This document shows positions 16,177-24,223 of a DNA stretch of 29,190 nucleotides, piece after piece (within the stretch, counting starts at the first letter, position 1; each line of letters opens with the position of its first letter). Below the pieces are notes generated by a model. It searched no databases, had not been told where the DNA came from, and was given only the letters and a program-made list of their open reading frames with translations. The DNA comes from CAYSPU01 sp964432995. Its GTDB lineage: Bacteria > Verrucomicrobiota > Verrucomicrobiia > Limisphaerales > JAHDYP01. The stretch spans positions 1-29,190 of the forward strand of contig CAYSPU010000039.1 in assembly GCA_964432995.1 (NCBI GenBank), written 5' to 3'. Both the position numbers and the translations under genes were made by a program.

Positions 16177-16178
16177 CA
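16154..16178 (+). repeat. left terminal inverted repeat of the RAYT element
   Basis: Begins TGGGGTCAGGTCTA, has a centre AAG, and ends TATTGACA. The TGA in its right half is in frame with the response regulator and ends it. Confidence 0.85.
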
Positions 16179-16210
16179 TTTGCGGCAAAGGACGGTAAGG
16201 AGTGACCGCG

Positions 16211-17263
16211 ATGGCACGGCCGTTGCGAATCCAGATCTCCGGCGGCTGGTATCATGTAACCAGCCGGGCCAACCGCCGGGAGGACTTGTTCTGGGACAAC
16301 CGGGACCGGCAGCGGTTCCTGGGCTTGGTGTCCGAGCTCCCGGGTCGGTTCCGCTTGGAGATCCATGCATTTGTGTTGATGGACAACCATTATCACCTGC
16401 TGGTGCGAACGCGAGAACCGAACCTGAGCCATGCGGTCCGGTGGCTGAACGTTACGTACAGCCGCAGGTTCAACTGGGCGCATCGGCAGGTGGGACACGT
16501 GTTCCAGGGGCGGTTCAAGGCGGTGGTGATCCAGGATGCGCGAGGCGTGTGCGAGGTGGCGCGGTATGTTCATTTGAATCCGGTGAGGGTGGAAGGCCTC
16601 GGATTGGGCAAGGTCGAACAACGTCGGGCGAAGGTCCCCGGGAGCAAAGACCCGGGGGCGGTGTTGGTCGCGCGACGGTTGGCGTTGTTGGACGCCTACC
16701 GTTAGAGTTCGTGGCGGGTCTATTCGGGAGCCGAGGCCCGGCCTCAATGGTTGGAAACGGAGGTGGTCGCCACCGGATGCGGGGGGCGGAGTCGGATCGC
16801 CCAGGGGGCGGCTCTGCAAGAATACACGGAGGCGCCGGTGCGCCAGGGCCGGATGGAGAGTCCCTGGGAACGGTTGGTGGGAAGAGTGGTGTTGGGGGAC
16901 GGGGAGTATGCGCGAAAGCTGTGGCGGACCGCCGGCGGGAATCCGGAGGAACAGACGGAGGTGCGGCGGTTGCGGCGCAGCGCGCGGGTGCCGTGGAAGG
17001 AAATCGTGGCGGCGGCAGAGGCTGCTCTGGGGTGCAGATGGGAGGAGATGTTGAAAACGCACGGGGACTGGGGGCGGGATGGAGTGCTCTATGTAGCGAC
17101 GCGGCATGCCGGGTATCGGCTGGCAGAGCTGATTGGCGAGGTGCCAGGGTTGCACTATCAGGCGGGGGCGCAGGCGGTGCGTCGGTTTGGCATGGCGACA
17201 GTCCAGGACCCCATCCGGCAGCGATTCGTGACCAGAGTGCGACAGCAATTGTCAATAATATAG
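16211..17263 (+). pseudogene. REP-associated tyrosine transposase interrupted by an in-frame TAG
   Basis: Transposase of the RAYT (Y1_Tnp) class. The ATG at 16211 has AAGGAG eight bases upstream. Residues 1-130 form the HUH nuclease: MARPLRIQ, WYHVTSRANRRE, the metal-binding HYH at 60-62 (NHYHLLVR) and the catalytic Tyr119 in ARYVHLNPVR. At 16703-16705 a TAG replaces the expected TGG in what would read LDAYRWSSWRVYSG. The same frame then stays open to 17263. The downstream part (MESPWERLVGRVVLG; WKEIVAAAEAALGC; GRDGVLYVATRHAGYRLAEL; QAVRRF) resembles the DNA-binding domain IV of DnaA, as commonly found at the C-terminus of this transposase type. The amber codon therefore falls between nuclease and DNA-binding domains. 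Either the gene is freshly dead, or a short nuclease-only protein (164 residues) is made with possible read-through. A TTG restart at 16751 has no convincing ribosome-binding site. Confidence 0.85.
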
Positions 17264-17274
17264 ACCTGACCCCA
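17250..17274 (-). repeat. right terminal inverted repeat of the RAYT element
   Basis: Reverse complement of the left terminal repeat, apart from two central positions. It contains the TAG (17261-17263) that ends the transposase frame. Confidence 0.85.
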
Positions 17275-17433
17275 GTGGCTTTCGAGTCATGCACGCTGAT
17301 TTCAGATCGCGGACGGCTCTTGGAGGATCGCTCGCCGCGGGAAGCTCGCCGGCGCTGACCTCGGCGCGCACGGGGGAGGTTGAACCCTGCCGGGGCAGGG
17401 CGTGCCTCCGATCGAGGCTCGCGAGCGGGTCTC

Positions 17434-17500
17434 CGGACGCGCCGAAAGTACCAGTCTCGTTCACTGCTCCTCGCGGCGCTCGTGGAGAGGGTGTCCTACC
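17434..17500. repeat. 67-base dispersed repeat, copy B
   Basis: Ungapped counterpart of 1354-1420 with the core CACTGCTCCTCGCGGCG and the end CCTACC. It fills the space between the transposase element and the hydrolase gene. The reading frame of the hydrolase happens to be open through it, which would mislead an automatic start call. Confidence 0.65.
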
Positions 17501-17516
17501 TGACAACTCGTGGGGC

Positions 17517-18413
17517 GTGCTCCGTTGCTGGTTGGCGCTCGCGGCGCTCCTCCTGCTGGCCGGTTGTGGGAGTCCACCCCCGGCGAGTCAACCCGGGGCA
17601 ATCGCCGCCGAAACGAAATCGTGCTTCGCCACCTTCGGCACGAACAAGGTGCACTACGTGGTCGAAGGCCGGGGCCGACCCGCGATCGTCCTGGTCCACT
17701 GCTGGTCAGGCAACCTCGGTTTCTGGCGTGAGCAGGTCCCAGCGCTCGCCGGCCGGGCGCGGCTTGTCCTGGTCGATCTGCCCGGCCACGGCCGGAGCGA
17801 CAGGCCGCAAACCACCTACAGCATGGACTTCTTCGCAGGTGCCGTGCTGGCGGTGATGCGGGACGCCCACGTGGATCGAGCCACGCTCATCGGTCATAGC
17901 ATGGGCGTGCCCGTCATCAGCCGCGTCTACCACCTGGCACCCCGTCGCGTCGCCGCGTTGGTCTCCGTCGACGGCCTGCTCCGCCGGCCTGATTTCACCG
18001 CGGAGCAAGCCGCGCAGTTCACAGACCAGTTTCGTGCGCCCGACTACCGTGAAAACGTCCGCACCTTCCTCGGGAGCATGTTCCCCATACCTGGCACGGA
18101 GGCGGTGCGGGAACAGGTGACCGCGGAGATTCTGCAGACGCCGCAGCCCGTGATGGTCGGCGCGATGGAAGGGTTATTCGGCGCCAGCCAGCCGGATTGG
18201 AGCCTGCGGCACGCGACCGTGCCCGTGCTCGTCCTCAACGCTCCCAATGACATGTGGACCGACGAATACCTGGAATACGTGCGTTCCCTTTCGTTGCAGA
18301 CCGATTATCGGGTCATCGACGGCACCGGCCATTGGCTGATGCTCGAGAAACCGGCCGAGTTCAACGCCGCGCTCGTGGACATGCTCGGCAAGTTCGGGCT
18401 GATCGGGAAGTGA
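17517..18413 (+). CDS. lipoprotein alpha/beta-hydrolase
   Basis: A 298-residue esterase/lipase-like enzyme of the alpha/beta-hydrolase fold. From the GTG at 17517 the protein opens with LRCWLALAALLLLAGC, a lipoprotein signal with lipobox LAGC (lipidated Cys17), so it is probably anchored in the periplasm or outer membrane. The catalytic set is visible: nucleophile Ser128 in LIGHSMGVP, Asp245 in APNDMW and His272 in GTGHWLM. An oxyanion-side loop reads VLVHCWSGNLGFW, and DLPGHGRSD is typical of the fold. The frame is open up to 17289 but passes through a dispersed repeat, so a longer start is unlikely. No clear ribosome-binding site was found. It stands alone between the transposase element and the convergent TPR gene. 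The substrate cannot be told from sequence. Confidence 0.85.
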   Translation: MLRCWLALAALLLLAGCGSPPPASQPGAIAAETKSCFATFGTNKVHYVVEGRGRPAIVLVHCWSGNLGFWREQVPALAGRARLVLVDLPGHGRSDRPQTTYSMDFFAGAVLAVMRDAHVDRATLIGHSMGVPVISRVYHLAPRRVAALVSVDGLLRRPDFTAEQAAQFTDQFRAPDYRENVRTFLGSMFPIPGTEAVREQVTAEILQTPQPVMVGAMEGLFGASQPDWSLRHATVPVLVLNAPNDMWTDEYLEYVRSLSLQTDYRVIDGTGHWLMLEKPAEFNAALVDMLGKFGLIGK

Positions 18414-18478
18414 TGCCGTCGGGGGGTGAGTTTTCCCGGAGCCGCCGGCGCCCCGCGCCTCCGCATCGTGGCAGGAGC

Positions 18479-18499
18479 CGGAGGCCGGAGGTCGGAAGT
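18479..18499. repeat. three tandem heptamers CGGARGY
   Basis: CGGAGGC, CGGAGGT and CGGAAGT stand in tandem, followed by CGG, in the 93-base gap between the two convergent genes. It is too short to be more than a simple-sequence repeat, but it shares the 7-base period of the array at 22937. Confidence 0.5.
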
Positions 18500-18506
18500 C
18501 GGCTGC

Positions 18507-21500
18507 TCAGTATCGAAGCCCCAGGCTCACTCCGAGGGCGTGGAGATCGAAGCGCTCGTGCATCTCGTAGCGGTAGGCCGGTGTGAGCGCCCATCGGTGC
18601 CGCACCCCCAGCCGCAGCTCGATTCCGTAGCTCTGCAGTTGGTCGTTGCCGACCAGATCGGCCGTGGGGTTCGCGCTGTTCTCGTCGCCCATGGCGAACC
18701 GGGCGACGATCAGCGACTGCGTGCCGAGTTGCCAACCGGCGCTGAAGGCGAACGTCGTGCTCTCGTTCGCGCGCCCCGACGCGAGCCGGTTGTGGCTCAC
18801 GTAGAGGCGGCCCTCGACCGTGCCGCGCGGGTGCCAACGCCAGTCGATCGCGGGCACGACCTGCCACACGTCCACGTCGCGGAAATGGAGGTAGTGCGCG
18901 TCGAGACCGGCCCAGAGCCGGTCCTCGAGGCGGAAGCTGGCGCCGGCCCCGGCGCGGATCTGCGGGATGTAGTCCGCGTCCACGGCCGGGGCGGCGCGAA
19001 GTCGGAACAGCCAGTCTCGGCCGAGGCGGGTGGACCACTCGAACGGGAGCTGGTGGTCGACGTCGCCATCGCGGTCGAAAACGTGGTAGCCAAAAGAGAA
19101 CGTCTGATTCGGAGGAAGCCGCCAGAATCCATCGGCGAAGGCCTCCTGCCAATCGGGCGTTTCCACGTCGTCGCCGGAAGTATCCGAGCGCACGTCGTAT
19201 TCGTAGCCGACGGTTAGGCCCAGCTCGTGGGTGTCACGCAGCGCCTGCAGTCCGGCCCGCGGGTCTGCGGCCAGCGGGTCCTGGCGCAGCAGACTGGCGT
19301 AAAGCGACCGCGCCTGTCGAACGCGACCGGACGCCGCGCGCACCTGGGCGGCGAGCATCCGCACTTCGGGGTTGTCCGGGTCCAGTTGAACCAGCGGGGC
19401 GAGGGTCCGCTGGGCGGCACCCACTTGGCCTCCGTGCAACAGCGCCTGGACCAACCCCAAACGGAGCGCCTGCTCGTCGGGCCGCTCCTCGAGGCGCCGC
19501 GCCAGCTCCCGCGACACCCCCGACGGATCGCGCCGGGCCCGCCGGGTGAGGCTGAGGATCTCGGCATCCGGGCGTCCCGCGCCCAGATGCATGGCGCAGG
19601 TGAAGGCGCGCTCGCTTTCGTCCACTCGTCCGGCGAGGTCCAAGAGCCGCGCCGCTTGAAGCCAGAAGTCCGAGTCGGGAATGCCGGCCCCAAGTGCCGG
19701 CTCCAGCACATTGGCCGCGTCAGCAGCGGATCCGGCCTCGACGGCGTCGTTGGCCCGCTGTCGCAGGGTGGTGAGCGAGTGTTCCGGGAGTCGTTCCCAG
19801 GGGAGCCAATGCCAACTGAACCACCATGGGGCTGAGGCCCGCAGTTCTTGGACGCGTTCGCCGCGAAGGAACGGAGCGGCGGCGGCCACCCAGTCGGGCT
19901 CCAGCCGCGCGGGGATTCCCGGGGACTTCAGCCATTCGGCGAGGCGGGGGGCGTGTCGATTTCGGAGGTGCCACTCGGCGCGCCAGGCGTGGAGGGCGGA
20001 CGACGCCGGGTGCCGTTCCAGGCCGCGCCGGCACCAATCGAGGGCAGTCTCCGGCCGGCCGTGGGCTTCGGCCAGAGCCGTCTGCTGGAGGAAATACTCG
20101 GGCTCGGTGCAGCCGGCTTGCTCGAGCGCCTGCAACTGGCCGTGCGCCTCCGGCAACCGCCCGAGCCGACGCAGCAGGTCGGCATACGCCAGGCGCACCC
20201 CGACGCTCGGCTGGTCACTCAGCACCAGGGGACGGAGGCGACGCTCGGCTTCGAGCCACCGCCCGGCGGCACGGAGCACTTCCGCCTGTCTCTCGGCGGG
20301 CTCGGCGGCATCGGGGTATTCCGCCTCGAGTTGTGCGAACAGGCCCAGCGCCCCGGCGAAGTCCCGGCGATAGAGCCGCCAGCGGGCGCGTTGGATCCGC
20401 GTTCCATAGGTCATCTGGTTTGTTGCCAGGCGTTCTTCACTTACGCGCCAGGCCTCGTCGAGCCGTGCGAGCGGGATCAACTTCGCCCAGTCCTGGCCGA
20501 GTGATCGGATGAGGCCGTCTAGCGTCCGCACAGCGGCGGGATCGGCCCATGCGCCGCGCCAACGGTGGAACCAGCTCGCGCGGGCGAGAAGCCAGTCGTC
20601 CCATAGCGGGCTCTCCGTTTCCACGTGCAGGATCCGGAGCCGGCGATCCATCTCGGCAGCCAACCAAACCGCGATGGCTTGCGCGTCCAGGATGTTGGCC
20701 AGTTCGCTCGCGTGCCCCAAGGGTGTGGTGGCGTAAGCCCACCAACCGTGGGCCAGACACCGGATGCGGGCTGCCTCGTCTGGTCCCAACTCCTGCGCCT
20801 GGGCGATGGCCGAATCCCGCTGCAGCAGGACCGCCAACCACTCGGCCAACGTGCGCCGCGCCGCGGGGTCGAGCGCAGGGTCGTCCAGGCGCAGCGCGGG
20901 CGATACTTCCGCCCACGGGTCGCAGCCAGCCGCCAGCCACACCCGGCACGCCGCGGCCGTCAACTGCGGCTGCAGCGGGTCCAACCAGGAAACACCATCC
21001 TTCGGCGGGAGCGGTTCCCCGCGCCAGGCCGCCAGCCGCAACGCCCAGAGCCGGCCTTCGCCGTCGTCCGGCTGTTCCTGCCGGTATTGCTCCAGAGCGG
21101 ACTCGAAGCCCGGCAGGTCGCCCTCGAGCAGGGCCAGGCGCAACCTCTCGCGATGCAACACCGCCGACCGCGGTGAAAGCTGCGATGCCTGCTCGAGCGC
21201 GTCGCGGACCGTGACAGCGTCGTCCAACAGCCGGGCGCTGCCGATGACCCCGAGCCAGCCTTCGAGCGATTCCGCGTTGTCCGCCACGATCTTCTGATAC
21301 AGCGCGAGGCTGCCCGCCAACCGCCCGTCGCGGCTGGCCAGACGCGCCAATCCCAGCCGTGCCTCCGGGCGTTCGGGCGTGGCCTGCCGCGCTTTCTCAT
21401 AGAAGACGCGCGCCTGCTTCCTCTGGTCCGCGGCGGCATACGCATCCCCAATCTCGAGCAACTCGGCGTAGCTCAGCGCGGGAGCCGCCGCCAACTCGGC

Positions 21501-22259
21501 GAGTAGCGCCAAACCCTCCGCCACGCGTCCCGACCGGATCCGCATCTGCGCCCGGAAGGTCGCCTGTTGGCGCGCGATGCCCAGGTCGGAAGCGGGACGA
21601 GACCCCAGTGCTTCCGCCAGGTCCGCGGCCCCGACGCGGCCGGCGATCGTGGCCAGCACCAGACCCAGTTCCGGGTCCTGTTGCCGGCCCTCCGCGTCGC
21701 GCTCGGTGGCCTCTCGCCAGGCTTGCCGCGGTTTTCCCGATGCCATCAGCAGCCGCAAGTGCCCAAGGAACGCGGCGTCGGCGCGCGGATCCTCCTCGAG
21801 AACTGTGGAGAAGAGCCGAGCTGCCTCGTGGTAATCGCCTTGCCAGAGGTGAACCAAGCCCAGGCCCGTGAGGGCGTCCGGGTCGTCGGGGAAATCCTCG
21901 AGATGCCTCCGGTAAACCGCGGTCGCGGAGGCCAGTCGACCGAGCTGGCTGAGCCATTGACCTTCGCGAATCCGGGCGCGGCGAGGCTTCGCGTCCGCGG
22001 CACAGATCTCCCGCACCTGGTCCAGCGCGTCGCGCAACTGGCCGGCTCGCGCCGAGAGCTCGGCGCGCCGCAGCCGCCACTCAAGATCCTCCGGATCCTC
22101 GGTCAGCCGTTCTTCCACGATGCGAAGCGCCGCCACGAATTCCCGGCGCGCGAGCGCCTGATCGAAATCGGTGACGGCGTCGGCAGCCGCCACGAGCCGA
22201 GGGCACAAGATGCCGGGGAGCAACAGGAAGAACAACAGGAGTTGGAGGCGGCGCCTCAC
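18507..22259 (-). CDS. TPR-repeat protein with C-terminal YaiO-type outer-membrane barrel (putative exopolysaccharide export)
   Basis: A 1250-residue outer-membrane protein. Signal peptide (RRRLQLLLFFLLLPG to VAAADA, about 1-27) is followed by about 950 residues of degenerate tetratricopeptide repeats: ALARREFVAALRIVEERL, DALTGLGLVHLWQGDYHEAARLF, GDAYAAADQRKQARVFYEKA, LVQALLHGGQVGAAQRTLAPL. From about 1010 (ELGLTVGYEYDVRSD) to the end come short amphipathic strands with alternating aromatics, ending FDLHALGVSLGLRY. This is a barrel of the YaiO family size, about 240 residues. A long periplasmic TPR arm on a small barrel is the layout of polysaccharide exporters such as PgaA, BcsC and NfrA. 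The GTG start overlaps the stop of the upstream lipoprotein gene (GTGA), so the two are translationally coupled. The divergent glycosyltransferase pair supports a role in glycan export. Function is inferred from architecture and context. Confidence 0.82.
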   Translation of the reverse strand: MRRRLQLLLFFLLLPGILCPRLVAAADAVTDFDQALARREFVAALRIVEERLTEDPEDLEWRLRRAELSARAGQLRDALDQVREICAADAKPRRARIREGQWLSQLGRLASATAVYRRHLEDFPDDPDALTGLGLVHLWQGDYHEAARLFSTVLEEDPRADAAFLGHLRLLMASGKPRQAWREATERDAEGRQQDPELGLVLATIAGRVGAADLAEALGSRPASDLGIARQQATFRAQMRIRSGRVAEGLALLAELAAAPALSYAELLEIGDAYAAADQRKQARVFYEKARQATPERPEARLGLARLASRDGRLAGSLALYQKIVADNAESLEGWLGVIGSARLLDDAVTVRDALEQASQLSPRSAVLHRERLRLALLEGDLPGFESALEQYRQEQPDDGEGRLWALRLAAWRGEPLPPKDGVSWLDPLQPQLTAAACRVWLAAGCDPWAEVSPALRLDDPALDPAARRTLAEWLAVLLQRDSAIAQAQELGPDEAARIRCLAHGWWAYATTPLGHASELANILDAQAIAVWLAAEMDRRLRILHVETESPLWDDWLLARASWFHRWRGAWADPAAVRTLDGLIRSLGQDWAKLIPLARLDEAWRVSEERLATNQMTYGTRIQRARWRLYRRDFAGALGLFAQLEAEYPDAAEPAERQAEVLRAAGRWLEAERRLRPLVLSDQPSVGVRLAYADLLRRLGRLPEAHGQLQALEQAGCTEPEYFLQQTALAEAHGRPETALDWCRRGLERHPASSALHAWRAEWHLRNRHAPRLAEWLKSPGIPARLEPDWVAAAAPFLRGERVQELRASAPWWFSWHWLPWERLPEHSLTTLRQRANDAVEAGSAADAANVLEPALGAGIPDSDFWLQAARLLDLAGRVDESERAFTCAMHLGAGRPDAEILSLTRRARRDPSGVSRELARRLEERPDEQALRLGLVQALLHGGQVGAAQRTLAPLVQLDPDNPEVRMLAAQVRAASGRVRQARSLYASLLRQDPLAADPRAGLQALRDTHELGLTVGYEYDVRSDTSGDDVETPDWQEAFADGFWRLPPNQTFSFGYHVFDRDGDVDHQLPFEWSTRLGRDWLFRLRAAPAVDADYIPQIRAGAGASFRLEDRLWAGLDAHYLHFRDVDVWQVVPAIDWRWHPRGTVEGRLYVSHNRLASGRANESTTFAFSAGWQLGTQSLIVARFAMGDENSANPTADLVGNDQLQSYGIELRLGVRHRWALTPAYRYEMHERFDLHALGVSLGLRY

Positions 22260-22972
22260 TTCTCAGCCTGGACGCGCATCCGGTTCTGAATCGTCAGGTC
22301 GCGCACCATGCGAGCCAGCAAATCGCGGAGGATCTCGTGGGCCAACCGCTGGGCGCTTTCCTCGCCAAACGCGAACGAACTGACCCGGCGCGACGAGGAG
22401 CCCGCCCAGACGACTTCGGCATTGGGACTGCGCACCAGGCGCACCGTCAAGCTCACCGCCGCCGTCTCGCCAAAACCATCCACATGCCCGTATTCCCCGA
22501 CCACTCCGGCCAGGACGCAGTCGGCCTTCAGCGCCCGGCCCACGGCCGACGCGGCGGCGGGGTTCACCCCCAACTGCCGTTCCCAAGGCGCGGTCTCCAC
22601 CCTCCGGAACCGCACCTCCGGATCGTCCTGGAGCGAACTGACCTCGAGCACGCGGAAGTAGTCGTGGGCGTACAGCACGGACGCGGCGAGATCGGTGACG
22701 GCCAGTCCGGCGTTGCGACTGGAGCTCAGATTCTCGAAGGGCACAACCGCCAGTGTCGAGCCCGGCGGCAACAGCACCGCCTCGGGACGCAGACGCGTGT
22801 TGCGGGTCGTGGCGCGGCAGCCGCTCAGTCCGACCACGACGGCCACCAGGAGCACCATCGCCAGCGACCGAACCGCGAAACGCTCCGCGTTCCCCTTCCC
22901 GCACTCGGCGTTCGCTTGAGGGCAAGTTGGGTGTTCAGCGTTGAGCGTTGAGCGTTGAGCGTTGAAGTTCAT
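22256..22972 (-). CDS. CsgG/LpoB-like lipoprotein
   Basis: Small lipoprotein upstream of, and overlapping, the TPR-barrel gene. The hydrophobic segment SLAMVLLVAVVVGLSGC ends in a lipobox. The mature part begins CRATTRN and shows a Rossmann-like pattern seen in CsgG/LpoB-type lipoproteins: LAVVPFENLSSSRNAGLAVTD, FRVLEVSSLQ, then GRALKADCVLAGVVGEYG, VSLTVRLVRSPNAEVVWAGS and a final amphipathic helix with LAHEILRDLLARM. The start is uncertain. ATG 22972 keeps a basic residue ahead of the hydrophobic core but makes the first 13 or so residues from a heptamer repeat array. ATG 22858 would leave an uncharged 14-residue signal. Family members assemble pores or activate partner enzymes at the outer membrane, so this one may organise the exporter encoded next to it; that is inference. 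Confidence 0.75.
   Translation of the reverse strand: MNFNAQRSTLNAEHPTCPQANAECGKGNAERFAVRSLAMVLLVAVVVGLSGCRATTRNTRLRPEAVLLPPGSTLAVVPFENLSSSRNAGLAVTDLAASVLYAHDYFRVLEVSSLQDDPEVRFRRVETAPWERQLGVNPAAASAVGRALKADCVLAGVVGEYGHVDGFGETAAVSLTVRLVRSPNAEVVWAGSSSRRVSSFAFGEESAQRLAHEILRDLLARMVRDLTIQNRMRVQAEK
22937..22964. repeat. four tandem copies of AGCGTTG
   Basis: Four perfect heptamers AGCGTTG occupy 22937-22964. They are read on the minus strand as the N-terminal codons of the longer version of the lipoprotein. Seven is not a multiple of three, so a change in copy number would shift the frame between ATG 22972 and the lipobox. Confidence 0.85.
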
Positions 22973-23173
22973 CGAAAGCCCCACGCGCCAGCAGCGCCCC
23001 CTGGCCAAAGAAAGTTGCGTTCCCCGAACCCGGACATTACGCTCCCCCAGAGTCGAGCCGCGCGTTGCAGCGGACTCTACCGTCCGTCCTTGGGGCGACA
23101 AGCAAAAACCGCTGGGCGCCAGACGGATGGGCAGGCTCGATCGCGGCGGGGACCAGGCATCGCTCGCTCCGGA
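22973..23173. promoter_or_regulatory. divergent region between the two exopolysaccharide-type gene pairs
   Basis: About 200 bases separate the lipoprotein start from the HEAT-protein start, so both pairs are probably controlled from here. I cannot recognise a promoter, operator or riboswitch in it. Confidence 0.35.
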
Positions 23174-24223
23174 ATGTACGCCCTCAAGCTGATCTGGTGG
23201 ACCACGGTGGCGATGGCGGTGTTCTCGCTGCTCGCGATGACCTTGCTGATCGTCCAGCGGACCTGGCGGAACTGGCATCAGCAACGCGATTCCCGCCGGC
23301 GCAACCGGCTGCAACAGTTGGCGCTCCTCCTCCTCCACTACCCGGAACGGCTCGCGGAAATGCAGAAAGAACTGCGTGCCGGCGACCGCCGGCTGCTGCT
23401 GCAGGTCTACGACGAGCTGCTGCCCAAGATCCGCGGCGAATACGCCGACCGCCTCGTCAGCTTGATGCGCATTCTCGGACTGATGGACGAATGCCTGCGC
23501 CAGCTCCGCGACCGCTCCTGGTGGATCCGGTCCCGGGCCTGCCGCGCCCTCGGCTCCTTCCGCGACCCCAATGTCATCCTCGCCCTCTACCGCGCCGTCG
23601 AGGACCCGGTCGCCGCCGTGCGCCTCGAAGCCGCCCGTTCCCTCGCGCGGATCGGGGCGGTCCGCTCCGTCACCGAACTCGTCCGCCTGGTCGCTCCCGG
23701 CAACGAACTCCCTTCGCTCACCGTCATGGATCTGTTCCGGTCTCTCGGCCGCAAGGCGGTGCCTGAGCTGATCCAGTTGATGGAGGGCGACGCGGGGCTC
23801 TCGGCGAAGATCGTCGCCGCCGATGCCGTGGGTTTCATCGGCGATCTCAGCGCCGTCCCCGCACTGCTCCATCTTTACGATCACGCCTCGCTGCATCTCC
23901 GGATGACCGCGATGGAATCGTTGGGGCGACTGGAGGATCCCCGGGCGCTTCCGGCCGTGTTGCTGGCCATGACCGATCCCTCCTGGGAAGTGCGGGCCCA
24001 AGCCGCCGCCGCCGCCGGCAAAATCGGCGCCCCCGAGTCCGTCCCCCTCCTCCGGCAGATCCTGCGCGACGAACACTGGTGGGTCCGCTACTACGCCGCC
24101 GAAGCCCTCTTCCGTATCGGCGAGCCCGGCATGGCCGCCTTGCGCGAAGCCGCCGCCAGCGAGGATCCCTCCGCCGCCGAGATGGCCGCCGGCCTCCTCC
24201 AGGAGAAAGGCCTCGCGGCATGA
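23174..24223 (+). CDS. membrane-anchored HEAT-repeat protein paired with a glycosyltransferase
   Basis: A 349-residue protein with one N-terminal transmembrane segment (LIWWTTVAMAVFSLLAMTLLIV, about 6-27). It is followed at once by a strongly basic stretch (RTWRNWHQQRDSRRRNR), which by the positive-inside rule puts the rest in the cytoplasm. From about 95 on it is a HEAT/PBS-lyase-type alpha solenoid: DRSWWIRSRACRALGSF, DPVAAVRLEAARSLARIG, LRMTAMESLGRLEDPRALP, DPSWEVRAQAAAAAGKIG, DEHWWVRYYAAEALFRIG. No catalytic motif is visible. ATG 23174 follows CCGGA and yields the membrane anchor directly; the longer open frame upstream lies in the divergent promoter region. The stop overlaps the glycosyltransferase start (ATGA), so the two proteins are made together and may form a membrane complex. 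Confidence 0.85.
   Translation: MYALKLIWWTTVAMAVFSLLAMTLLIVQRTWRNWHQQRDSRRRNRLQQLALLLLHYPERLAEMQKELRAGDRRLLLQVYDELLPKIRGEYADRLVSLMRILGLMDECLRQLRDRSWWIRSRACRALGSFRDPNVILALYRAVEDPVAAVRLEAARSLARIGAVRSVTELVRLVAPGNELPSLTVMDLFRSLGRKAVPELIQLMEGDAGLSAKIVAADAVGFIGDLSAVPALLHLYDHASLHLRMTAMESLGRLEDPRALPAVLLAMTDPSWEVRAQAAAAAGKIGAPESVPLLRQILRDEHWWVRYYAAEALFRIGEPGMAALREAAASEDPSAAEMAAGLLQEKGLAA

Larger units (their letters stand above)
16154..17274 (+). mobile_element. RAYT/IS200-like element with 25-base terminal inverted repeats
   Basis: The element is bounded by near-perfect inverted repeats. The left end (16154-16178) begins TGGGGTCAGGTCTA and ends TATTGACA; the right end (17250-17274) is its complement, with only two differences inside a 3-base centre. 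It carries one Y1-type transposase gene reading rightward. The gene's last codons fall in the right repeat, and the stop of the upstream response-regulator gene falls in the left repeat. There is no obvious target duplication, as expected for HUH-type elements. Confidence 0.85.

Noticed and set aside
16751..17263. Independent second gene downstream of the amber codon
   Set aside because: It is in the same frame as the transposase, would start at a TTG without a ribosome-binding site, and its content is the expected transposase C-terminus.
22973..24076. Extension of the lipoprotein frame by more than 360 residues upstream
   Set aside because: It runs antisense through the HEAT-repeat gene and across the divergent intergenic region, and the lipobox marks the true N-terminal part.
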